A stretch of 11,672 nt of DNA, from positions 1 through 11,672 of the forward strand of contig JACQVT010000262.1 in the NCBI GenBank assembly GCA_016209665.1, written 5' to 3'. Source of the stretch: Planctomycetota bacterium. GTDB taxonomy: Bacteria > Planctomycetota > Phycisphaerae > UBA1845 > PWPN01. A program made the translations under genes and the position numbers. Under the pieces are notes generated by a model. That model had not been told where the DNA came from and made no database searches. It saw nothing but the letters and a program-made list of their open reading frames with translations. The first letter of the stretch is position 1. Every line of letters begins with the position of its first letter. Below are positions 1-8,123 of this stretch, piece after piece.

Positions 1-1
1 C

Positions 2-610
2 GAGGTCTACAACGGCCACCGGGGCGTGCGGAACTACGGCGACGAGCAGCACCCGTCCACCGAGCAGATGTGGGATGTGGTCCTGACGCGACGGCTGGCC
101 GACCTGAAGCTGCCGGTGATGTACGGCATGGCTACCGACGATGCCCACGCCCACGTGGATTTTCCCGGCGGCTCGAACCCCGGCCGCGGCTGGGTCATGG
201 TCCAGGCGACTGAACTCACGCCCGAGGCCCTCGTCGCCGCGATGGAGAGGGGCGACTTCTACGCCACCACCGGCGTGACGCTCCAGTGCGTGCAGTTCAA
301 GGACAACACGCTCACCGTCGAGATCGACCCCAGGTCCGGCGTCTCGTACAAGACGCAGTTCATCGGCACCCGCCGGGGCTACGACCGCAAGGCAACCACC
401 CGCCCCGCCGACGACGGCCGTGTGATGTACGAGTACAGCCAGGACATCGGCCAAGTCCTCGCCGAGCAGCCGGGCGAGAAGGCCGGCTACAAGCTGACGG
501 GTGACGAGCTGTACGTCCGGGCCAAGATCATCTCCGACGCCAAGCACCCCAACCCGTTCGCCGAGGGCGACCTTGAGACTGCCTGGACCCAGCCGGTCCA
601 GCCGAAGTGA
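2..610 (+). CDS. PHP-domain metal-dependent phosphoesterase-like protein, 5' partial
   Basis: The reading frame is open from the left edge (first full codon at base 2), so the start lies outside the window and 202 C-terminal residues are visible. It opens with EVYNGH, the beta-strand motif of PHP (polymerase and histidinol phosphatase) domains. At residues about 44-51 the segment ATDDAHAH matches the late PHP metal-binding motif (Asp followed by a His pair). A typical trailing segment follows at residues 62-92 (RGWVMVQA, then a helix, then GDFYATTG), as in the PHP/CehA-McbA-like group. The last 100 residues look like a beta-rich accessory region ending at TGA. Known for the family: hydrolysis of phosphoester bonds with bound divalent metals. 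The substrate cannot be read from this fragment, and the first metal motifs and any signal peptide are off the window. The next gene is convergent on the other strand. Confidence 0.85.
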   Translation, partial: EVYNGHRGVRNYGDEQHPSTEQMWDVVLTRRLADLKLPVMYGMATDDAHAHVDFPGGSNPGRGWVMVQATELTPEALVAAMERGDFYATTGVTLQCVQFKDNTLTVEIDPRSGVSYKTQFIGTRRGYDRKATTRPADDGRVMYEYSQDIGQVLAEQPGEKAGYKLTGDELYVRAKIISDAKHPNPFAEGDLETAWTQPVQPK

Positions 611-675
611 ACGAGCGGGCCGGACGGCGCGGGCGCGATGATGGGCACCCTCATGAGTAACTTGGTCACTTTCGT

Positions 676-816
676 GTCCGTAGTCCGTGGCCAGTAGTCC
701 GTGGTCGGGTCCGTGGTCCTGTGGCCAGTGATGACAAGCCTGTCGTGGTACCGACGGCGTTTCACAACTGACAAAAGGACTACTGACCCAGCCACTGACA
801 ACGGACCACGGACAAC
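676..816. repeat. Low-complexity GTCCGTGGTCC-type inverted repeat cluster in a 244-bp gap
   Basis: The gap between the PHP gene and asnB holds no credible gene. Bases 676-730 are a run of degenerate units of the type GTCCGTRGTCC and GTGGCCAGT. Bases 776-816 hold the same words in reverse complement (GACTACTGAC, CCACTGACAA, GGACCACGGAC). An exact 11-bp inverted pair is at 709-719 and 803-813. The flanking genes converge, so a folded transcript here could stop transcription from both sides, but I see no T-tract. Function is unknown; it may simply be simple-sequence DNA that has expanded by slippage. Confidence 0.7.
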
Positions 817-854
817 GGGCGTCGCAGACTGTTCTGGTGATTCTCGAGCCCGCC

Positions 855-2759
855 CTATCCGCCGCGCTTCCACCAGCACAGCACCAGCAGGGCCCACAGC
901 AGTTCCGTCCGGTCGCACCGGCGGTGAAGGTGATCGTCGTAGGCTTGCGCCGCCGCCTCGGCATCAATGCCGAGATCGGCCAGCGCCTCGGGCGTCACTG
1001 TCGATGCATACATGTCGCGCAGCTCGCGGCGGAGGAATTCACCCACCGGCACCTCGAAACCCATCTTCCGCCGGCGGAAGACCGCGTCGGGCAGCACGCC
1101 GCGGAACGCATCGCGGAGGATGCGCTTGCCTGTCGTCCCGCGGATCTTGTACTCCAGCGGCAATCCCGACACGAACTGAACCACGTCCGTCGACAGCAGC
1201 GGCACTCGCACCTCCAGCGAGTGGTACATGCTGGCGGTGTCCACCTTGAACAGCATGTCCCCGGGAAGTCCGACCGCCAGGTCCGCAAGCAGGATCCGCT
1301 GCAGCGGATCCAGGTGCGAAACATCCTCCGTACACCAGCCGCTCGCGGGTTCGCGATACGTTTGACGGATCGTCCCGAACGCTGCTCCCGCCCGTTCATC
1401 TCCCAACAGCCCCGTCGCCAGTTCCGGTTCGAGAAACCTCGCCCACGCCAGGTGCCGATCCATCGGGTCCGCGGCGTCGCCGCGCAGCAGCTTGCGGACC
1501 TGGCGCAGCCGGTCCAGCCGGCGGGTCGATCGCGCATCCGGCACCAGCCGCAGCAGCGGCTCGATCACCCCCCGCCGCAGCATCGGCGGCAGCCGCCGAT
1601 ACCGGTCGAGGTAATGATGCCCGAGGTACCGCCAGTAGCCGCCGAACAGCTCATCGCCGCCGTCGCCGCTCAGGGCCACCGTGACGTGCTGCCGCGTGTG
1701 CCGGCTAACCAGCGACGTGGGCAGCAGTGATGAATCCGCGAACGGTTCGCCCAGATGATTCAGCATCGGCTCGACCGCGGCCAACGCCTCGGCGAACGTC
1801 AGCCGGAACTCGCGATGTTCGGTGGCCAGGTGGCGGGCCACCATTCGGGCGTAGTTCGTCTCGTCGTAGCGCGGATGATCGGCATAGCCGATGCAGAACG
1901 TCCTGACCGCCGAGCCGGCCTGTCCCGCCATGCACGCCACGACGACGGACGAATCCAGCCCCCCCGACAGAAACGCCCCCAACGGCACGTCGGCCACGCA
2001 CTGCCGCACCACGGCGGCCTCGATCAGCCGCCGCAGTTCCTCGCATGCCTCGCCGTATTCAGGCGGTCGCCCGGCCGGCCGGGCCAGTTGGTAGTAGCGC
2101 TCCGGTTCCCCTGCCCCGTTCGCATCGAACCGCAGCACATGCCCCGGCGGCAGCTTACGGACTCGGCGATAAACCGTCAGCGGATGCGGCACGAACCCAA
2201 GGTGCAGGTAGCAGGCCACCGCCTCTGTGTCGATTTCCAGCGGCCAGTCCACCGCCCATACCAGGGTTGCCAACTCGCTCGCGAAGACCAGCCGCCGGTC
2301 GTGCACGGCGTAGTACAGCGGCTTGATGCCGATGGGGTCACGCGAGATATGGCCGGTGCGGTTGGCGGCATCCACCACCGCGGCCGCCCACATGCCGTCG
2401 AACCGCCGCAGCGCCGCCGGCCCCCAGGCCCCGCACGCCCGCAGAAACACCTCGGTGTCGGATGACGTGACCGCGGGGGCGGGCAACCGTTCCCGCAGTT
2501 CCCGATAGTTGTACAACTCGCCGTTGTAGGCGATCGCCCACCGGCCCTCGGGCGTGAGCATCGGCTGATGAGCCTCGGGCGCCGGGTCGATCACCGCCAG
2601 CCGCGTGTGGGCCAGGCCGACGCTCCACCCCTCGGCCTCGTGCACCCAGGTGCCGCGGTCGTCCGGTCCGCGGTGGGCCAGGCACCCGCACAACCGATCC
2701 AGCAGCCCCCGATCCATCGGCCGACCCGCGAAATCCACGATCCCGGCGATGCCGCACAT
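855..2759 (-). CDS. asnB: Asparagine synthase (glutamine-hydrolysing)
   Basis: A 634-residue cytosolic enzyme expected to convert aspartate, glutamine and ATP to asparagine, glutamate, AMP and pyrophosphate. The start is fixed by MCGIAGIVDF: the class II amidotransferase needs Cys at position 2 as its nucleophile after Met removal. The frame stays open 61 codons further upstream, but that stretch is Arg/Gly-rich and not conserved-looking. Residues 1 to about 190 are the glutaminase domain, with Arg53 in HTRLAVID, Asn79-Gly80-Glu81 in YNGELYNY and Asp101 in SSDTEVF. Residues about 235-600 are the synthetase domain, with the PP-loop SGGLDS at 265-270, LSGDGGDELFGGY at 363-375 and VDTASMYHSLEVRVP at 506-520. 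All key residues are present. The length is normal. No clear ribosome binding site precedes the start. It diverges from bamA. Paralogues of this family also amidate exopolysaccharide or other acceptors (for example exosortase-linked amidotransferases), so asparagine as product is likely but not certain. Confidence 0.93.
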   Translation of the reverse strand: MCGIAGIVDFAGRPMDRGLLDRLCGCLAHRGPDDRGTWVHEAEGWSVGLAHTRLAVIDPAPEAHQPMLTPEGRWAIAYNGELYNYRELRERLPAPAVTSSDTEVFLRACGAWGPAALRRFDGMWAAAVVDAANRTGHISRDPIGIKPLYYAVHDRRLVFASELATLVWAVDWPLEIDTEAVACYLHLGFVPHPLTVYRRVRKLPPGHVLRFDANGAGEPERYYQLARPAGRPPEYGEACEELRRLIEAAVVRQCVADVPLGAFLSGGLDSSVVVACMAGQAGSAVRTFCIGYADHPRYDETNYARMVARHLATEHREFRLTFAEALAAVEPMLNHLGEPFADSSLLPTSLVSRHTRQHVTVALSGDGGDELFGGYWRYLGHHYLDRYRRLPPMLRRGVIEPLLRLVPDARSTRRLDRLRQVRKLLRGDAADPMDRHLAWARFLEPELATGLLGDERAGAAFGTIRQTYREPASGWCTEDVSHLDPLQRILLADLAVGLPGDMLFKVDTASMYHSLEVRVPLLSTDVVQFVSGLPLEYKIRGTTGKRILRDAFRGVLPDAVFRRRKMGFEVPVGEFLRRELRDMYASTVTPEALADLGIDAEAAAQAYDDHLHRRCDRTELLWALLVLCWWKRGG

Positions 2760-3125
2760 GCCGCACCATTGTTTCCATCGCCGGCCCGGCCGCAAGCGGG
2801 CTGCGGTTCGGACTGTGCCCCCCTGAGGGCCGCGGGTGGGAGCGTGAGCGTTGATCTCCCACCCCACACCGCACCGCCGGTTTTCACAACCTGCCGCAAC
2901 GTTGGTACGAGGTTGGCTTTGCACCCGGTCGACGGCCGGCATATATTACCCCCCGAACGGCGCGGTCATCGGGTGTGGCAAGAGAATGTGGCACAACCGC
3001 CCCCGGTTGTGTTCTTGTAACCAAGTCCCCAGCCGAGGGCGGCTGGGTCACAAGTGTGCCAAAGACTCTTGCCATGCCCGCGGTCATCTTCGAGGGAATT
3101 CCGTTCTCGCCCGCATGAGCCTGAC
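2760..3125. other. Divergent intergenic region between asnB and bamA
   Basis: These 366 bases must hold the promoters for asnB (leftward) and bamA (rightward). I cannot assign convincing -35/-10 boxes. An AT-rich patch at 2940-2948 (ATATATTAC) stands out in the GC-rich background and is a plausible promoter spot for either direction. The right half contains the nested inverted-repeat element at 2970-3080. I see no credible protein-coding gene here. Confidence 0.5.
2970..3080. repeat. REPIN-like nested inverted-repeat element, or structured RNA leader
   Basis: An outer 15-bp helix joins 2970-2984 (CGGGTGTGGCAAGAG) to 3066-3080 (CTCTTGCCATGCCCG), with 13 Watson-Crick pairs and two adjacent G-U pairs. 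After a symmetric 4x4 internal loop, 2989-2995 (TGGCACA) pairs with 3055-3061 (TGTGCCA). Inside lie two hairpins: 2992-2998 with 3005-3011 (CACAACC/GGTTGTG), which competes for part of the second helix, and 3028-3035 with 3040-3047 (CCCAGCCG/CGGCTGGG, 4-base loop). The two hairpins share a core (AACCGCCCCCGGTT against AGCCGCCCTCGGCT when one is reverse-complemented), so they are diverged inverted copies of one palindrome. That arrangement is what REP doublets (REPINs/BIMEs) show. It ends 45 bases before the bamA start. The folding is directly visible; mobility or regulatory function is inference. Confidence 0.65.
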
Positions 3126-5570
3126 ATGATGGAAGACGCAAGCTCGATCCGTTCCGGCGCGAGCCGCACAGGAAGTGCAGCGGTCCTGCTGGCCCGTCTT
3201 GCTGCCGCGTGGCTGCCGGCCGCCTTGCTGTACGCCCAGGTGCCGGTCAATCTGCCGCCCGCCACCGTTCCCGCCGAGACTCCGCCGGCCCCGGCCCCGG
3301 CCGCCCCGCTCTCGCCCCTCGACGGCAAGACCGTCATCGACTTGACCGTGATCGGCCTGGAACGTATCGACGAGGGCTACGTCCGCAACCAGATCCGCAC
3401 CCGCGCCGGCGAAGCCTATTCCCAGGACCAGGTGCAGCGCGACATCGCCCGCCTCCTGCGAACCGGCCGCTTCCGCGACGTGCGGGCCACGCCCGAACTG
3501 ATCGACAACCAGGTCCGCGTCGTCTTCCAGCTCGTCGAGAAGCCCGAAATCGCCGCCATCGACTTTGTCGGCAACGTCCGGTTCAAGGCCAAGGACCTGC
3601 TCAAGGAGCTGCCCTTCGCCGTCGGCGACCCGCTCGACCTCTACGAGGTCCGCCAGGGACGCGACATCATCGAGCGGATGTACCGCGAGAAAGGCTACGC
3701 CTACGCCGAAGTCACCTACGACGAGGAGCGGCTCCGGCAGAACGAGGTCGTCTACACCGTCACCGAGAACCAGCGGGTCCGCGTCCGCCGCATCCGCTTC
3801 GAGGGCGTTGCGGCCTTCAGCGCGTCCGAACTGAAGCGGGCGATCGAGACCAAGACCTACATCTGGATCTTCCGCACGGGCGATTTCGACCCCGACAAGG
3901 TCCAGCGCGACGCCGTCACCATCCAGCAGTATTACCGCGACCGCGGCTGGCTCGACGCCGAGGTGAGCTGGGCCCCCGAGTTCCAGGACGTCGCCCGCGA
4001 GAACCTGACCATCGTCTTCCGCGTCAACGAGGGCATCCACTACGGCGTCCGCGAGGTCCGGTTCGTCGGCAATACGGTGTTCGACAGCGACACGCTGACC
4101 GCCGAGATGACCCTCAAGGCCGGCCACTACCTCGTCCAGGCCCGGCTGGACACCGACATCAAGAAGCTCGAGACCAAGTACGGCTCCATCGGCTACATCG
4201 AGGCTCGGATCGTATCGAGCTGGGTCTTCGCCGCCGAGCCCGGCCTCGTCGTGCTTACCCTTACCATCACCGAGGGCAACCAGTTCAACATCGGCTGGAT
4301 CGAGGTCAACGGCAACTTCCACACGCAGGAGAAAGTCGTCCGCCGCGAGCTGCGGTTCTATCCCGAGGAGATCTACGACGTTACCAAGGTCCGCGACTCC
4401 GAACAGCGGCTCAAGGAGACGCGGCTGTTCTCCGAGGTCACCATCGAACCGGTCGTCCCTACGGAAAACCCCGCGAACACCCGCGACGTGCTCGTCACCG
4501 TCATCGAGAGCCCGCAGACCACGCAGTTCATCGCCGGCGTGGGGGCCAGCAGCGACAGCGGCATCGTCGGCAACATCCAGCTTAAGAACACGAACTTCGA
4601 CCTCAAGGACTGGCCGCGAAGCTGGGGCGAGTTCTTCCGCGGCCGGTCCTTCCGCGGCGCCGGCCAGACCATGTCCATCCAGTTCGAGCCCGGCACCGAG
4701 TTCACCCGCGGGCGCATCGACTTCCGCGAGCCCTACCTGTTCGACATGCCCATCGGCTTCGACACCAGTCTGTACCTGTTCGACCGCGGCCGCGACGGCT
4801 ACGACGAACGCCGCATCGGCGGCAGCTTCGGCTTCGACCACAAGTTCGAGAAGGGCATCCTCGAGGACTGGATCGGCGCCGTCTCGCTGCGGGCCGAGTA
4901 CGTCGACGTCCGCGACCGCCAGGCCTTCGCCGCCAAGGACATTCGCGACGTCGACGGCGGCAACTACCTGTCCAGCGTCAGGACCACCCTCATCCACGAC
5001 ACCACCGACAGCCGGCTCGACCCCACCCGCGGCCACACCTTCAGCGCCTCTTACGAGCAGGCCGGAGCGATGGGCGGCGACTTCTTCTTCGGCAAGATCG
5101 CCAGCCGCTTCGTCCAGCACTTCACCCTCGCCACCGACGCCCGCGACCGCAAGAGCGTGCTGTCGCTGCGGGCCGAAGGCGCCCAGATCCTCGGCGACGC
5201 GCCGGTGTTCGAGCGCTACTACGCCGGCGGCATCGGCTCGATGCGCGGCTTCGACTACCGCGGCATCGGCCCCTTGCAGGGACTCCGAAAAAACCGCGTC
5301 GGCGGCGACTTCATGTTCCTCACCGGCGCGGAGTACTCGTTCCCCCTCTACGAAAAGGCCGTCCGCGGCGTCACCTTCATCGACATGGGCACCGTCGAGA
5401 AGGACTTCGGCCTGACCGCCTGGCGGGCTTCGGTCGGCGCGGGCGTCCGCCTGACCCTCGACATCCTCGGCACCGTCCCCAGGGAGTTCGACCTCGCCTT
5501 CCCGATCTCCAAGCACGGCGACGACGACGTGCGCTACTTCAGCTTCTTTATCGGTCTGCCGTTCTTCTGA
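3126..5570 (+). CDS. bamA: Outer membrane protein assembly factor BamA (Omp85 family)
   Basis: An 814-residue Omp85 protein expected to fold and insert beta-barrel proteins into the outer membrane. I chose ATG 3126; ATG 3129 is equally possible, and a GTG at 3054 would add 24 residues encoded partly by the upstream repeat. A signal peptide is visible: Arg-containing n-region, hydrophobic core at about 19-35, and likely cleavage near ALLYAQ. A Pro/Ala-rich linker follows at about 38-66. Five POTRA domains fit residues about 69-140, 141-218, 219-303, 305-385 and 386-461. The barrel runs from about 465 to 814. It has the conserved TDSRLDPTRG at 627-636, the loop-6 RGF lock in GSMRGFDYRGIG at 705-714, and a C-terminal strand ending in Phe. 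The length matches E. coli BamA (about 810). No ribosome binding site is evident. No Skp or Bam lipoprotein gene is adjacent here. Its presence implies a diderm envelope. Confidence 0.95.
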   Translation: MMEDASSIRSGASRTGSAAVLLARLAAAWLPAALLYAQVPVNLPPATVPAETPPAPAPAAPLSPLDGKTVIDLTVIGLERIDEGYVRNQIRTRAGEAYSQDQVQRDIARLLRTGRFRDVRATPELIDNQVRVVFQLVEKPEIAAIDFVGNVRFKAKDLLKELPFAVGDPLDLYEVRQGRDIIERMYREKGYAYAEVTYDEERLRQNEVVYTVTENQRVRVRRIRFEGVAAFSASELKRAIETKTYIWIFRTGDFDPDKVQRDAVTIQQYYRDRGWLDAEVSWAPEFQDVARENLTIVFRVNEGIHYGVREVRFVGNTVFDSDTLTAEMTLKAGHYLVQARLDTDIKKLETKYGSIGYIEARIVSSWVFAAEPGLVVLTLTITEGNQFNIGWIEVNGNFHTQEKVVRRELRFYPEEIYDVTKVRDSEQRLKETRLFSEVTIEPVVPTENPANTRDVLVTVIESPQTTQFIAGVGASSDSGIVGNIQLKNTNFDLKDWPRSWGEFFRGRSFRGAGQTMSIQFEPGTEFTRGRIDFREPYLFDMPIGFDTSLYLFDRGRDGYDERRIGGSFGFDHKFEKGILEDWIGAVSLRAEYVDVRDRQAFAAKDIRDVDGGNYLSSVRTTLIHDTTDSRLDPTRGHTFSASYEQAGAMGGDFFFGKIASRFVQHFTLATDARDRKSVLSLRAEGAQILGDAPVFERYYAGGIGSMRGFDYRGIGPLQGLRKNRVGGDFMFLTGAEYSFPLYEKAVRGVTFIDMGTVEKDFGLTAWRASVGAGVRLTLDILGTVPREFDLAFPISKHGDDDVRYFSFFIGLPFF

Positions 5571-5598
5571 TCGGTCGGCGGGCTCTGGCGATACAGCG

Positions 5599-5695
5599 TC
5601 CGTAGCGGCCGGCGACCGAGAGTCCGTAGTAGCGGCCGGCGCCCTAGCCGGCCGTTCGGCCCGGGAAGACGTCCGGCGAGGGCGCCGGCCGCTAC
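5599..5695. repeat. GC-rich palindromic repeat element after bamA
   Basis: A long stem is formed by 5629-5651 and 5673-5695: 17 bp are exact (GTAGCGGCCGGCGCCCT and its complement at 5679-5695), then one mismatch and five more pairs. The 21-base loop holds a nested GGCC-GTTC-GGCC hairpin. To the left, 5599-5615 (GTCCGTAGCGGCCGGCG) is a second copy of the same arm, nearly repeated at 5622-5641 with a 3-base insertion. It begins 28 bases after the bamA stop and could end the bamA transcript, but no T-tract follows. The layout (a solo arm plus a full palindrome) suggests a dispersed intergenic repeat family. Confidence 0.7.
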
Positions 5696-5755
5696 GACTC
5701 CGCGCATGAGGTTCCAGTGGGACTCGTATCATCCGCCCCGGCTCGGCCGACGCAT

Positions 5756-5923
5756 TCACCAAGCCAGGACGCAGGCACCGCCTGTCGTGAGGAGCATCAG
5801 GGTCGCGGGCTCAGGGTACGGCGTCGCGTCGATGATCAGCGAGGCGGCGGTGATGTGCCCGGCGGCGAAGACGAATCCGCCCGGACGCTCTTCCCGCCCG
5901 CGGAACCGGTCACGAGCCGACAT
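5756..5923 (-). pseudogene. PEP-CTERM sorting-signal remnant, truncated and lacking its Arg tail
   Basis: A 55-codon frame whose end reads TPYPEPATLMLL and then a hydrophobic stretch TTGGACVLAW before TGA. This is the PEP-CTERM pattern: Pro-Glu-Pro, a membrane helix, then normally an Arg-rich tail. Here the Arg tail is missing, but directly after the TGA the same frame continues MRRPSRGG to a second TGA at 5729-5731. A single TGA-to-CGA change would restore a WRMRRPSR tail. Upstream residues (GGFVFAAGHITAASLIIDA) resemble the beta-rich end of such exported proteins, but no signal peptide or body exists, and the frame runs into the ACT gene. There is no ribosome binding site. Known for the family: exosortase cuts and processes such tails. 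I read this as the decayed 3' end of a PEP-CTERM gene; a tiny live gene is less likely. Confidence 0.55.
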
Positions 5924-5937
5924 GCGCGGATGGAAGC

Positions 5938-6372
5938 CTACTTGCCGGCCAGGGCCTTCTTGAGGATGCGGGTGGCCTTGGCCGCGTCGTCCAGACTATC
6001 GAACGAGAAGTAGACGACGGACTTCCGGCCGAACGCCGCCGCCGACAGGCCCCGCAGGTTGATGCCCGCCTCCGCCAGCAGCCGCGAGATCCGGGCCCCC
6101 AGGCCCGGCTTGTCGGGGCCCTCCAGCCGCAGCGAAAACATGCTGCCCGCCTTGGCCAGCCCCGCGTCCTGCGCCGCCCGGGTCTGACGCACACCTCGCA
6201 ACGGAGCCAGGAAGACCACCCCCGTGCCGGGCTGCTCGGTGTCTCGACGGGCGATCAGAAACTCCAGGCTCGCCCCCGCCTTGGCGAGGACCTCCAGCTT
6301 GTCGGCCAAACCCCCCGGCCGGTCTTCGATCGACCCCGCCCACACGTCCACTTTGCTGATCTCGTATGCCAT
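5938..6372 (-). CDS. Tandem ACT-domain protein, probable amino-acid-binding regulator
   Basis: A 144-residue protein made of two ACT domains and nothing else. ACT1 spans about residues 5-58, with VDVWAGSIEDRPGGLADKL and the helix leading to AGASLEFLIARR. ACT2 spans about 78-140, with GPDKPGLGARISRLLAEAG and INLRGLSAAAFG. The D-[RK]-PG-G/L turn after the first strand is the ACT ligand-loop signature and appears in both halves. The start at 6372 is supported by a strong Shine-Dalgarno site 6 bases upstream; the frame is open further upstream, but that part is Arg-rich and crosses the ribosome site and repeats. ACT domains bind small ligands, mostly amino acids, to control enzymes or act as stand-alone sensors. 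No catalytic domain is present, so the ligand and partner are unknown. It lies downstream of metK on the same strand but is separated by 367 bases and a terminator-like hairpin. Confidence 0.88.
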   Translation of the reverse strand: MAYEISKVDVWAGSIEDRPGGLADKLEVLAKAGASLEFLIARRDTEQPGTGVVFLAPLRGVRQTRAAQDAGLAKAGSMFSLRLEGPDKPGLGARISRLLAEAGINLRGLSAAAFGRKSVVYFSFDSLDDAAKATRILKKALAGK

Positions 6373-6378
6373 GGCCTG

Positions 6379-6384
6379 CCTCCT
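6379..6384 (-). promoter_or_regulatory. Shine-Dalgarno site of the ACT-domain gene
   Basis: The minus strand reads AGGAGG, a full match to the anti-Shine-Dalgarno core, with 6 bases before ATG at 6372. It decides the start of this gene and is the only perfect site seen in the window. Confidence 0.85.
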
Positions 6385-6518
6385 GAGAGTTGAGTGAGAG
6401 GAGACTGTTCCAACGCAGTTTACCCCCGGCAACGTGCAGCGGCAAGGGATGCGCTCGGAAAGATCGGTCGAATCGTGCATGACGCCGGGCTCCGGGGGCG
6501 GGAGTGCCTGCCGTTGGC

Positions 6519-6556
6519 ATTCCGAACCGCGCCCGTGATTCCGAACCGCGCCCGTG
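6519..6556. repeat. Exact 19-bp tandem duplication
   Basis: ATTCCGAACCGCGCCCGTG occurs at 6519-6537 and again, with no spacer, at 6538-6556. It lies between metK and the ACT gene and is not in a credible gene. The second copy also forms the left arm of the imperfect palindrome described next, so this may be a partial duplication of a repeat element. Confidence 0.85.
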
Positions 6557-6620
6557 GAAGCGGCCTGCGAAGCTGGCGCCCGGTCGCCCAACGCCGCTCC
6601 CTCACGTTCGCGGTTCCGAC
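6538..6620. repeat. Imperfect REP-like palindrome
   Basis: The left part (TTCCGAACCGCG then CCCGTGGAAGCGGC, 6539-6564) is an imperfect reverse complement of 6593-6620 (GCCGCTCCCTCACG then TTCGCGGTTCCGAC). Shared blocks are GCCGCT, CC, ACG and CGCGGTT. The right arm, read on the minus strand, contains GGAACCGCGAACGTGAGGGA. Words of this kind recur between planctomycete genes in my recollection, but I could not search. With the flanking sequence this accounts for most of the 367-base gap between the ACT gene and metK; no credible gene is present there. Confidence 0.5.
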
Positions 6621-6660
6621 AGGGGATGCCCGCCCGGCATTCGCGCAGATACAACGATAA

Positions 6661-6684
6661 GCCCCAGGCAGGCCTGCCTGGGGC
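6661..6684 (-). terminator. Probable metK transcription terminator (perfect 24-bp palindrome)
   Basis: A perfect palindrome with arms GCCCCAGGCAGG and CCTGCCTGGGGC begins 55 bases after the metK stop. On the minus strand it is followed by TTATCGTTGT, a weak U-rich tail. It can fold into a GC-rich stem of about 10 bp once a small loop is allowed. The short, interrupted T-run makes intrinsic termination likely but not certain. Such palindromes can also be protein-binding sites. Confidence 0.55.
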
Positions 6685-6739
6685 CTCAATGCTCGACGTC
6701 ACATAAGACTCGCCCTGCGGCGGTCGCCGGTGTCAGCGC

Positions 6740-7990
<1,251 letters not shown>

Positions 7991-8047
7991 TGTGACGTTT
8001 CCGCGCCGGAATGCCCCTCCGGCCGCGATTTCAGGAACCCTATGATA

Positions 8048-8083
8048 CGGGGACCCAAACCCCCCGACAAGCGACCGTCCCCG
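8048..8083 (-). other. Stem-loop in the metK upstream region
   Basis: CGGGGAC at 8048-8054 pairs exactly with GTCCCCG at 8077-8083 (7 bp, 22-base loop), about 58-93 bases upstream of the metK ATG. A further small hairpin (CCGGA/TCCGG on the minus strand) lies between it and the start. This could be part of the metK leader RNA. It does not match a SAM or SAH riboswitch core that I know. In GC-rich DNA a 7-bp stem can arise by chance, so confidence is low. Confidence 0.25.
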
Positions 8084-8123
8084 CCGCGGTGTACGACGAG
8101 TCCGTGACGGAATCGGCGGGGTA

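Noticed and set aside
676..816. CRISPR array
   Set aside because: The repeats are short, degenerate, in both orientations and without regular unique spacers.
837..1730. 297-codon plus-strand frame opposite asnB
   Set aside because: Rich in Arg, Gln, Pro and His with no recognisable domain; asnB with all catalytic motifs lies on the other strand.
2760..2942. 61-codon upstream extension of asnB
   Set aside because: It would bury the catalytic Cys that must be N-terminal in class II amidotransferases, and it looks non-coding.
2970..3080. Bacterial SRP (4.5S) RNA or a known c-di-GMP riboswitch
   Set aside because: The size fits loosely, but the SRP apical motif (GGAAGG tetraloop region) and the GEMM core are absent.
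3084..5762. Very long open frame (892 codons) antisense to bamA
   Set aside because: It is a composition shadow of a GC-rich gene: the translation is Asp/Glu/Ala/Val-rich without domains, and the opposite strand encodes an unmistakable BamA.
5706..6013. Small plus-strand frames opposite the PEP-CTERM remnant and ACT gene
   Set aside because: No domain, no ribosome site, and the opposite strand explains the sequence better.
6373..6702. 110-codon upstream extension of the ACT-domain gene
   Set aside because: It crosses the Shine-Dalgarno site and the repeat-rich gap, is Arg/Ser-rich, and adds no domain.
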